Source: JAKALX01 sp964508715 (GTDB taxonomy: Bacteria > Chloroflexota > Dehalococcoidia > Tepidiformales > Tepidiformaceae). Taken from it: a stretch of DNA of 21,825 bases. Each line of letters opens with the position of its first letter. The stretch's first letter is position 1. Positions 1 to 6,272 of this stretch are shown piece by piece. Made by a program: the position numbers and the translations under genes. A model generated the notes under the pieces. It was given only the letters and a program-made list of their open reading frames with translations, did not search any database and had not been told where the DNA came from. Where the stretch lies: NCBI GenBank assembly GCA_964508715.1, contig CAZDUX010000035.1, forward strand, positions 1 to 21,825. The letters are read 5' to 3'.

Positions 1-55
1 TCGAGAGCATCATCACAAAGACTGGCCGAGCTAAAGTAACGTTGGAGACACTACA

Positions 56-481
56 TTAGCAGGTAGGCGACGGCGCTCGCCCTGCCTTTCGGTCGATGCT
101 GTCGCGGAGCGCGATGCCACCAAATAGCCCTGCTGCAACAGCCACGCCGAGACCACTACCGCCAGCAATCATTGCGATTGCCGGAACGGGACACGTGCCG
201 GCAATCGCCCATCCCGTGCCGAAGATCGCCGCGCCCAACACATTTCGGCGCGTGATCGACTGCCGTTGAACCTTCAGTTCGCCCCCAAGGGGTGTGCGGA
301 ACCTCCGCCGTTCGAGAATGAGCAGGACCGGCGCCGCCACGGCGATTGCGGATGCCATGAGCAGGAAGACGTCGGGCTCTCGAAGCCGGAGCATCTCATG
401 GATCACCTGGTAGTCGCTCAGCCTTGCGGCGGTAACGAGAAATCCAAAGACCGCTCCAACGAGTACTGCCGCGCGATTCAT
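56..481 (-). CDS. YeeE/YedE family (DUF6691-like) membrane protein, second half of a split thiosulfate/sulfur transporter
   Basis: A 141-residue, very hydrophobic protein with about four membrane segments. It carries the motif GTGWAIAGTCPVPA (about residues 88-101, Cys97), typical of the C-terminal half of YeeE/YedE transporters. Members of this family (TsuA) move thiosulfate or related sulfur species across the inner membrane using conserved cysteines. The ATG at 481 overlaps the stop of the upstream half by 4 bp (478-481), so the two halves are translationally coupled and probably form one heteromeric channel. The reading frame is open further upstream, but that extension runs through the partner gene and is not protein-like. 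Family assignment is firm; the exact substrate (thiosulfate, sulfide-derived sulfur, other) is inference. Confidence 0.87.
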   Translation of the reverse strand: MNRAAVLVGAVFGFLVTAARLSDYQVIHEMLRLREPDVFLLMASAIAVAAPVLLILERRRFRTPLGGELKVQRQSITRRNVLGAAIFGTGWAIAGTCPVPAIAMIAGGSGLGVAVAAGLFGGIALRDSIDRKAGRAPSPTC

Positions 482-948
482 AGCGATCCCCCTGTTGCGA
501 AGTGCAGCACTGCGGTCACAGCTACTGCCGTCGCCATGAATGTCCCGGTCGCAGCCAGGCTCGCCGGTGAGAGTGATGCACAGCCGCGCAGGCCGTGCCC
601 CGATGTGCAGCCCCCCGCCCAGCGTGCTCCATACCCCATGATGACCCCCGCGCCGAGCAAGATCGGTACCAACAGTGCGAGGGGGACCTTGTCGCCGAGT
701 GCCCCGTAATCCAGGTTGGGCGAGAAGCCGCCGCGGAGCACCGCGGCCAGCACCGCTCCGCCGAAGAAACCGGCGAATAGCCAGACCCGCCATGAGTCGA
801 ACGGACGCCGCCGGATAAACGAGATCGTCTCCGAATAGGCGGTCGTAGCCCCCAGCGGTTTGTTGGCCAGGGCATAGAGCGCCACCACGCACAGCCCCAT
901 GAGTGGCCCGGCGATATACCAGGCGAGGCGTTCCGGCAGAAGATCCAT
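478..948 (-). CDS. YeeE/YedE family sulfur transporter, first half
   Basis: A 156-residue integral membrane protein with the family signature GARWAGGCTSGHGLRG at about residues 107-122. Cys114 corresponds to the conserved cysteine of the GGCTSGHG motif that in TsuA-type transporters contacts the sulfur substrate; Cys123 is also present. The gene starts at an ATG preceded by GGAGGG with about 5 nt spacing. It is first in a two-gene minus-strand operon with the downstream half, joined by an ATGA overlap. In full-length TsuA both halves are one polypeptide; here they are separate genes, a common arrangement in bacteria. Transcription probably starts at the palindrome-containing promoter at 994-1024. 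Confidence 0.9.
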   Translation of the reverse strand: MDLLPERLAWYIAGPLMGLCVVALYALANKPLGATTAYSETISFIRRRPFDSWRVWLFAGFFGGAVLAAVLRGGFSPNLDYGALGDKVPLALLVPILLGAGVIMGYGARWAGGCTSGHGLRGCASLSPASLAATGTFMATAVAVTAVLHFATGGSL

Positions 949-993
949 CGTGCTCCCTCCGTTCTCCTGGCGGCCATCCCGACCGTCTCCGCT

Positions 994-1023
994 ATTCTGG
1001 AGCTAGTTGACTGAGTCAGTCAA
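994..1023 (-). promoter_or_regulatory. Probable sigma-70-type promoter of the YeeE/YedE pair
   Basis: On the minus strand TTGACT (1018-1023, 5 of 6 matches to the -35 consensus) is followed after 18 bp by CAGAAT (994-999, 4 of 6 to the -10). It sits about 45 bp before the ATG at 948, and the -35 box lies inside the palindrome at 1006-1024. Seen by eye, no mapped start site. Confidence 0.5.
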
Positions 1024-1024
1024 C
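1006..1024. promoter_or_regulatory. Perfect 19-bp palindrome, likely repressor operator
   Basis: GTTGACTGAGTCAGTCAAC is a perfect inverted repeat: nine bases each side of a central G. It overlaps the -35 box of the minus-strand YeeE/YedE promoter, so a bound dimer would block RNA polymerase. Length and symmetry resemble TetR-family operators, but no TetR gene lies in this window, so the regulator is unidentified. On the plus strand it also supplies TTGACT, followed 21 bp later by TATAAC (1034-1039), a possible weak promoter toward the Bax inhibitor-1 gene. Confidence 0.65.
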
Positions 1025-1246
1025 AATATCTTCTATAACACCCGCCTGTCGCTCTGCGCCCCCGCCCCTGATTGTCCGCCGCACGACCCCAGTTCCCCTG
1101 CCGACGGCCGTGGATCGAATTCCCTCGAGCCACCTGCTCCCTTTACCGGGGCTTCGAACGGCTGCGCGGACTGGCCATGTACAATGAGGCGACAGCACCG
1201 CTACCCGGGGGCCCGATCCCCTGCGGTGGCCCAGGGAGTGACCATC

Positions 1247-1909
1247 GTGTCGTTCTATCCGTACGAATCAACGCAGGCCCGGGCCGAAGGACGCCTCGCT
1301 ACCGGTCTCCTCGGCAAGATCTTCGGCCTGCTCGCCTTTTCGCTCGCATTCGCCTCCGTTGGCGGCTACGCCGGGGCGCAGATGGGGAGCGGCTGGCTCT
1401 TGCCGCTTTTCATCGCCGAGATCGCCCTTATCTTCGCGGTCCAGGCGATGCGTGAGCGCGAGGGCATCAACCTCATCCTGCTCTACGCGTTTGCCACCGT
1501 CAGCGGCATGACACTCGGCCCATTGATCGAGTCGTACATAAGCGCTGGCCTGGGGCCCGTCGTCCTCCAGGCAGCGGGAATCACCGGCGTCATGACAGTG
1601 GGCCTCTCTGCTTATGCACTAACGACGAAGCGTGACCTCTCGGGCCTTCGCCCGTTCGTTTTCGTTGCTTTGCTCGGCCTCTTCGCGGCGATGATCCTCA
1701 ACATCTGGGTAGGCGGGAGTGCGCTTTACGGTGTCATTAGCTGGGCTGGCGCCCTCCTCTTCAGTGTGCTCCTCGTCTTCGATGTCAATCGCGCGAAGTA
1801 CATGCCCGACACTATGGGCAACGCCGTCGTCCTCACGCTTGGTATCTACCTCGACATCGTGAACCTGTTCCTCTTCATCCTCCGTATCCTCCAGGGTAGC
1901 CGCCGCTAA
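1247..1909 (+). CDS. Bax inhibitor-1 (BI-1)/YccA-like family membrane protein
   Basis: A 220-residue protein with about seven hydrophobic helices and the family pattern of a short charged N-terminus followed by GLLGKIFGLLAFSLAFA. Near the C-terminus it has LLFSVLLVFDVNRAKY and a YLDIVNLFLFILRIL segment, both typical of BI-1/UPF0005 proteins (YccA, YbhL), which act as inner-membrane calcium or pH-sensitive leak channels or protease modulators. I chose the GTG at 1247 because AGGGAG (1233-1238) precedes it by 8 nt. The frame stays open back to 1007, but that part is proline- and arginine-rich and does not look like the family. The stretch 1025-1246 holds no convincing gene; TACAAT at 1180-1185 could be a -10 box, without a good -35. 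The cellular role here is unknown. Confidence 0.85.
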   Translation: MSFYPYESTQARAEGRLATGLLGKIFGLLAFSLAFASVGGYAGAQMGSGWLLPLFIAEIALIFAVQAMREREGINLILLYAFATVSGMTLGPLIESYISAGLGPVVLQAAGITGVMTVGLSAYALTTKRDLSGLRPFVFVALLGLFAAMILNIWVGGSALYGVISWAGALLFSVLLVFDVNRAKYMPDTMGNAVVLTLGIYLDIVNLFLFILRILQGSRR

Positions 1910-1998
1910 CGCCCTTCCAATGCCGGGTTGGTCTGAGGGCCGCGGATACCGGCGATGATCGCTGGAACGGCCTCGAGCTCGGCGTGCCGGGCGATGGC

Positions 1999-3276
1999 CT
2001 ATTGCCAGGGGCTGGTTTCGGGGGCCCCGACAACGCCAGATGCGATGCACTGCTCGATCTCCGCGTCTGAGAGGCCAGCTTCTGCCAGGACGCTGCGCGC
2101 GTGTTCTCCGTACGCCGCCGACGTCGTTGCTGGCCGGTAGTGACTCTCCGAGAACATGACAGGCACCGTCGGCATCGTGATCGGCCCGACGGCAGGATGG
2201 TCGAACGTCTCGGTGAAGCCATTCTCCGCTGCCTGGTCGCCCAGGATCACCTCCTCGACGAACGAGAGCGGCGCAGCCGGCACCCCGGCTTCGGCACAGC
2301 GTGCCAGGAGATCAGCGGTGCGGAATCCCGCGACCGCCTGCTTCGCCGCCTCCTTGAGACCATCGAGAAACGGCCCTGGATTGTCTGGCATCCGGAAACC
2401 CGGATCGCTCACGCTCGGGTCATCAATCCCGATGATCATCATCAGGCGGCCCCGCAGGTTACCGGGTGCGCCCAGTGCAATGAATCCATCTCGTGTCGCA
2501 TAGGTGTTGTAGAACCAGCGGTTCGTACCCATCTGCCGGCGACGTTCGAGGAACGACTCGTGCGAGGTGCCACGTTCCTGTCGAGCGCTAACGAACTCAC
2601 GTTTCCACCCGTCCACGGCATCGAATACGTTGGCCGTCGCGGTCTGGAGCGCAAGGGACGCCTGTAGCAACGACGTCGAAACCCTCTGCCCGCGGCCTGT
2701 CCGGTCCCGTTCGCGAAGTGCCACGGTGATGCCGAACGCGAGCGTCATCCCGGCCATGTAGTCGGTGAGAAAAGCCTCGCTCCCCACGGGCACGCCATCA
2801 TCCCACGCCCGCCCCGAGAGCGTCAGCCCCGATGCGGCCTGGACGATGACATCGAGCCCCGGCCGTGATGCCTCGGGGCCACGGCGTCCGAAAGCACTTA
2901 CTTCACCGAAGATGAGGCGCGGGTGCGCGGGAGCGAGCTGTTCATAGCCCAGGCCGAGCGCCTCGACCGCACCCGGCCGCATGTTCGAAAGGATCACGTC
3001 ACACGACAGCACTATGCGCCGGGCCACGTTGTGGCCGCCATCCGACGAGAGATTGATGGGTACGCTCTTCTTGCCTCGGGACTTGATGATGTACTGGCGC
3101 CCTTCACCAGGGACGATCTCGCTATTCCGGCGCGTCTCGTCACCCGTGATCGGTTCGACCTTGATGACCTCCGCGCCGCCGTGGGCAAAAAGCTCCGCGT
3201 AATAGGGCACGGCCACGTACTGGCCAAGTTCGAGGATTCGAAGGCCGGCAAACGGCCCGTGAGAGATCGGGGTCAT
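1999..3276 (-). CDS. CaiB/BaiF (family III) CoA-transferase
   Basis: A protein of about 425 residues of the family that moves CoA from one acyl-CoA to a free carboxylate, usually to activate a substrate for catabolism. It opens with GLRILELGQYVAVPYYAEL and GGAEVIKVEP, typical of the CoA-binding N-terminus. The catalytic aspartate is in LTDYMAGM (about residue 172), followed by the RDRTGRGQRV motif. The length is normal. Start: ATG at 3276 after GGAGGAG, overlapping the HAD stop as TGATG; a GTG one codon earlier (3279) is equally possible. It is the last gene of the LacI-headed minus-strand operon. It closely resembles the CoA-transferase at 13715 (shared GDETRRN and GRQ...NRGKKS-like segments), suggesting duplication and related substrates. 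Confidence 0.92.
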   Translation of the reverse strand: MTPISHGPFAGLRILELGQYVAVPYYAELFAHGGAEVIKVEPITGDETRRNSEIVPGEGRQYIIKSRGKKSVPINLSSDGGHNVARRIVLSCDVILSNMRPGAVEALGLGYEQLAPAHPRLIFGEVSAFGRRGPEASRPGLDVIVQAASGLTLSGRAWDDGVPVGSEAFLTDYMAGMTLAFGITVALRERDRTGRGQRVSTSLLQASLALQTATANVFDAVDGWKREFVSARQERGTSHESFLERRRQMGTNRWFYNTYATRDGFIALGAPGNLRGRLMMIIGIDDPSVSDPGFRMPDNPGPFLDGLKEAAKQAVAGFRTADLLARCAEAGVPAAPLSFVEEVILGDQAAENGFTETFDHPAVGPITMPTVPVMFSESHYRPATTSAAYGEHARSVLAEAGLSDAEIEQCIASGVVGAPETSPWQ

Positions 3277-3740
3277 CACTTGCTCCTCCCCAGGTAACCG
3301 GGAAATCGCAGCATGAGGTCGTCAATCACGCGAAGGAGCTCGACGTCGGCATGGAGTGGTTCCAGTGGCGCCGGAACGTGTGTCCCTCCGAAAACCGCCA
3401 CGATCTCGTCGTCGTCATCCACCACGTGGTCAGGGATGACCGGGATGGCAAGCTCCGCCAGCCGCTCACGGTGGCGAGAAAGTGGCTTCTCGTAGCAGTG
3501 CCGTACGAATGGGCGGAGTCGGTGGACGTCGAGCACCTCCCATCGCAGCCCTACTCCCGACCATATATAGACGTCGAAGCCCATCGCTGCCGTCTCTGCA
3601 ATTACCTCACGCGCGTGCGGCCGCAATCGCCGGTCCCACGTGAGTAGCGTGTCATCGACGTCGAAGAAGACCGAAGGTGTTCCGTGGACTTCCGTGAGCA
3701 GACTCCTACCCTCGAAGGCGTGCGATCGCAGCCTCGGCAT
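3276..3740 (-). CDS. HAD-like hydrolase (small, cap-less)
   Basis: A 154-residue protein with recognisable HAD motifs: motif I FFDVDDTLL (nucleophile Asp27, Asp29, Thr31), motif II IWSG (Ser61), a lysine in EKPLS (Lys85), and an acidic motif IV VVDDDD (about 107-111). HAD enzymes are mostly cytosolic phosphatases using a phospho-aspartate intermediate; the short insert suggests a small or absent cap. Its start at 3740 overlaps the end of the nitronate monooxygenase gene by 35 bp, with only a weak ribosome site; no closer ATG/GTG start exists before motif I. The stop overlaps the CoA-transferase start. Substrate unknown; a role in the same catabolic operon is inferred only from position. Confidence 0.8.
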   Translation of the reverse strand: MPRLRSHAFEGRSLLTEVHGTPSVFFDVDDTLLTWDRRLRPHAREVIAETAAMGFDVYIWSGVGLRWEVLDVHRLRPFVRHCYEKPLSRHRERLAELAIPVIPDHVVDDDDEIVAVFGGTHVPAPLEPLHADVELLRVIDDLMLRFPGYLGRSK

Positions 3741-4797
3741 CGCCTACGAATTTCGCAATGAGGTCGGCCACCGTCGTTTCCTCCCGGAACTGCGCGATCC
3801 CCTGCCCCGCTGGTGTGTGGACCAGTGGCTCAACGTCATAGTCCTCGATCGCTCCCAGCAGGTCACCGATCAGGATGTCCTGGTAGGGCATCTTGAGCGG
3901 TACAGGAGCATCCGGCGCCGCCCACTCCTCGCTCCACGCTGACTTGATCTGCCGCAGTGTCTTTCCCGAATCCGCCCGCGAAATCACCGTGTCCTCTGGT
4001 CCCGCCGCCAGTAGCTTCTTCATCAGGGTCGGGTCGGTGTGATTCTCGCGGGTCACGAGCCATGGTGTCCCCATCCACACACCCTCGGCACCCAGTGCCA
4101 GCGATGCGGCGATGTGCCGGCCCGTCGCCACACCGCCCGCTGCCAATACGGGCCGCCCGCCGGCGATATCCACGATCTGTGGAACCAGCGAAAACGTCCC
4201 GATCGCTCCCGTGTGCCCGCCCGCGTCGTAGCCCTGCGCCACGAGGATGTCCGAACCGGCGTCGAGCGCGTAGCGTGCGTTTCGCGGCGATCCAACGAGC
4301 GACACCACGGTCTTGCCATCGGCCTTTGCCGCTTCCACCGCAGCAGTCGGTGTGCCGATTCCCAGTGCCAGCACATTGACGTCTGATTCGAGTACAACCT
4401 CGAGTTGCTGGGCTGCTATCTCTTCTGAACGGACAAAGCGCGACCGGCTTCCTGCCCGCTTCGGCCGGCCGACGTTGTACTTCTGGTACAGGTGGTCCAC
4501 AAATGCCCGGTGCTCTGCCGGCAACTGGGCCTCGATCTCCTCCCGGTTGTTCGTCTGGGGCATCCCCTTGGGAATCACCAGGTCGATCCCGAAGGGCAGA
4601 TCGCCGATCCGGCTCCGGATGTTCTTGAGAACCTCGCGAATCTCGTCGGGCGTCTTGCGCGTGCCTCCAAAGATACCGATCGCCCCGGCCTTCGCTGCCT
4701 CGACAATGACGTCTTCGTGATGAGCAAAGGCAAAGATCGGGTAGTCGATTCCGAGCATGTCGGTCACGCGGGTGCGGAGTGGGGTGGTCGTTGGCAT
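3706..4797 (-). CDS. Nitronate monooxygenase-like FMN flavoprotein (2-nitropropane dioxygenase family)
   Basis: A 363-residue TIM-barrel flavoprotein. Visible hallmarks are the GYDAGGHTG motif (residues 189-197, His195 being the family catalytic histidine) and RPVLAAGGVATGRHIAASLALGA-type phosphate/FMN-binding strands near 215-240, ending in GVWMGTPWL. The N-terminal LGIDYPIFAFAHHEDV replaces the more common YPIVQGPM stretch, placing it in a less studied subgroup. Family enzymes oxidise alkyl nitronates with O2; some relatives are enoyl-ACP reductases (FabK) or have unknown function, so the reaction is not certain. Start chosen at ATG 4797 because GGAGG lies 10 nt upstream; an upstream in-frame ATG at 4908 lacks family-like sequence. 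Overlaps neighbours on both sides within the LacI-headed operon. Confidence 0.85.
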   Translation of the reverse strand: MPTTTPLRTRVTDMLGIDYPIFAFAHHEDVIVEAAKAGAIGIFGGTRKTPDEIREVLKNIRSRIGDLPFGIDLVIPKGMPQTNNREEIEAQLPAEHRAFVDHLYQKYNVGRPKRAGSRSRFVRSEEIAAQQLEVVLESDVNVLALGIGTPTAAVEAAKADGKTVVSLVGSPRNARYALDAGSDILVAQGYDAGGHTGAIGTFSLVPQIVDIAGGRPVLAAGGVATGRHIAASLALGAEGVWMGTPWLVTRENHTDPTLMKKLLAAGPEDTVISRADSGKTLRQIKSAWSEEWAAPDAPVPLKMPYQDILIGDLLGAIEDYDVEPLVHTPAGQGIAQFREETTVADLIAKFVGDAEAAIARLRG

Positions 4798-5051
4798 CAG
4801 GACATCGCCTCCGTGGTGATTGATCTGGTGGTACTGGTAATGAGGATGGCTTCTGCTGCCAGCCGGGTATGAGCAGGGCAGTGCCCGGTTCTCCGTTGGT
4901 TGCTGCACTCCGGTGGAGTCTCGAGAGCAACGCCCGCTTCGTGGCCACCCGAGTGGTGAATCGCCAGCTCGTTATCCACGGCAAGCAGTCGCCCCACGAG
5001 TGGCACAGTGCTCCGCCCGGCGCCTCCCACAACAGCCACACGATTCGTCAT
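4797..5051 (-). CDS. Small hypothetical protein (84 aa) between LacI regulator and nitronate monooxygenase
   Basis: I do not recognise a family. The frame begins with an ATG overlapping the LacI stop (ATGA, 5048-5051) and ends with a TGA overlapping the next gene's ATG (TGATG), so it fits exactly between two coding genes. Residues 1-30 (MTNRVAVVGGAGRSTVPLVG...) resemble the start of a Rossmann fold with a GGAG turn; the rest is low in hydrophobics and looks disordered. It could be a genuine coupled small protein, a decayed remnant of a longer NAD-binding protein, or simply a spacer that happens to be open. The coupling geometry is the main argument for coding. Confidence 0.4.
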   Translation of the reverse strand: MTNRVAVVGGAGRSTVPLVGRLLAVDNELAIHHSGGHEAGVALETPPECSNQRRTGHCPAHTRLAAEAILITSTTRSITTEAMS

Positions 5052-6067
5052 CGCCGAACCTCGGGTGCAGCCCCCGTGGAGCCACGCGGGATGTAGACCG
5101 ACTCCGACCGGAAACCCTGGTGCGGCGCATCCGGTGAGGTGATCGCGCTGAGCAGGAGGTGGACCGCCCCCGCAGCATGCGCACGCTGGTCGACGAAGAT
5201 CGTCGAGAGTGGTGGTGTCGATGCCCGGGCCCAGTCCGAGTCGCCGAAGACGACGAGCGAGATATCATCCGGAATGCGGATGCCAGCATCTCGGATGGCT
5301 TGAAGCGTTGGAGGCACGAACTGGTGCGTGCCGACGAGGAGCGCCGTTGGCCGGTCGGGGCGAGCGATGATCTCCCGTACCGACGCGTAACACTCAGCCA
5401 TGTTCGAGAACACGCGGTCGAGTTCCTCGCCCTCGGTCACACCGCTACACCGCAATGTGTCGCGAAAGAGGTCGCGGCGGTGCCGCCCGCCGGCTGCTCG
5501 CGAAGCGGAGTGAGCAACCGCAATGCGACGGTGTCCGAGACCGAGGAGATGCTTCGTGCATGTTTCGATTGCTGGGGCTTCGTCTACGAATGCAGTGAGG
5601 AACTCGCGCCGCGGCCGGCGAAGCTGGATGAGCACCATTGGCACTGACTTGCCGCCTGGCGCCTGCAGGCTTCGTGCGATCGCAGCGATCGACCGGAGCG
5701 GCGAGCAGAGCAGACCATCGACACGCCGCTCGAGAAACTGCGCGAAATGCCGCTCCTCGATCACCGGGTCGAGACGTGAATCGGCGAGCAGAATGGTGTA
5801 ACCCGCTTCGCCCGCGGCATCTTCGATACCTCGAACCAGGTCAACCGTCATCGGGCTTACGAGGTCCGGTACAACCACGCCGAGCGTCATGGTTCGCTGG
5901 CTGCGAAGCGAACGCGCGGCAGGGTTCGGCACATAGCCAAGGTCCTTGATTGCCTGGTGCACAGTGAGCCGCACCGCTGGGCGAACCGACGGATGGTCGT
6001 TCAGCACTCGTGAGACGGTTCCGAGTGAAACCCCGGCGCGCTGCGCCACGTCGCGGATCGTTACCAT
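5048..6067 (-). CDS. LacI-family transcriptional regulator
   Basis: A 339-residue regulator of normal length. The N-terminal helix-turn-helix is TIRDVAQRAGVSLGTVSRVL (residues 3-22), followed by the hinge GYVPNPAARSLRSQ, then a periplasmic-binding-protein-like ligand domain from about residue 60 (TLGVVVPDL) with IPDDISLVVFGDSDWA typical of the family near residues 275-290. Start ATG at 6067 follows GAGG with 5 nt spacing. It is divergent from the transporter/catabolic operon at 6273 and heads its own operon with the small ORF, flavoprotein, HAD and CoA-transferase genes. Dyads of LacI type lie between the two start codons, so it most likely represses both directions until it binds an inducer, perhaps a sugar-like or pathway metabolite. 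Confidence 0.93.
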   Translation of the reverse strand: MVTIRDVAQRAGVSLGTVSRVLNDHPSVRPAVRLTVHQAIKDLGYVPNPAARSLRSQRTMTLGVVVPDLVSPMTVDLVRGIEDAAGEAGYTILLADSRLDPVIEERHFAQFLERRVDGLLCSPLRSIAAIARSLQAPGGKSVPMVLIQLRRPRREFLTAFVDEAPAIETCTKHLLGLGHRRIAVAHSASRAAGGRHRRDLFRDTLRCSGVTEGEELDRVFSNMAECYASVREIIARPDRPTALLVGTHQFVPPTLQAIRDAGIRIPDDISLVVFGDSDWARASTPPLSTIFVDQRAHAAGAVHLLLSAITSPDAPHQGFRSESVYIPRGSTGAAPEVRR

Positions 6068-6079
6068 CGCTGCCTCTCG

Positions 6080-6108
6080 TTGACAGCACCGGGGGGGATC
6101 GCTAGATT
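6080..6108 (+). promoter_or_regulatory. Probable sigma-70-type promoter of the SBP/permease/CoA operon
   Basis: TTGACA (6080-6085, perfect -35) is separated by 17 bp from TAGATT (6103-6108, 4 of 6 to TATAAT). Transcription would begin near 6115, inside the first LacI-type dyad, leaving a leader of about 158 nt before the ATG at 6273. Confidence 0.6.
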
Positions 6109-6111
6109 TTT

Positions 6112-6153
6112 CCGGAACCGTTTCATTGGAAACCTTTCCATTTGGAACCGTTC
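6112..6153. promoter_or_regulatory. Array of three LacI-type operator dyads
   Basis: GGAACCGTT occurs at 6114-6122 and again at 6144-6152, exactly 30 bp apart (close to three helical turns), and TGGAAACCTTTCCA (6127-6140, perfect six-base arms around CC) lies between them. LacI-family repressors often bind dyads like TGGAAACGTTTCCA. The array sits directly downstream of the TTGACA/TAGATT promoter and about 45 bp from the LacI start, so it can repress the plus-strand operon and autoregulate lacI. Binding is inferred, not shown. Confidence 0.65.
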
Positions 6154-6272
6154 ACAACAGTAGGATCGTGAAGCGAATTCTGCAAGCCCCCGCCGCAATA
6201 CCGGCCGGGAGCCAGCAAGGCCGGAAATGTCAGCCCGCACGATCACGTCACGGATAGTATCAGGGGGATCTG

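Noticed and set aside
482..892. Upstream extension of the second YeeE/YedE half
   Set aside because: It runs in another frame of the first half, has no membrane character, and the ATGA overlap at 481 gives a natural start.
1007..1246. N-terminal extension of the Bax inhibitor-1 frame
   Set aside because: Composition is proline/arginine-rich, unlike the family, it would begin inside the palindrome, and a good ribosome site precedes the GTG at 1247.
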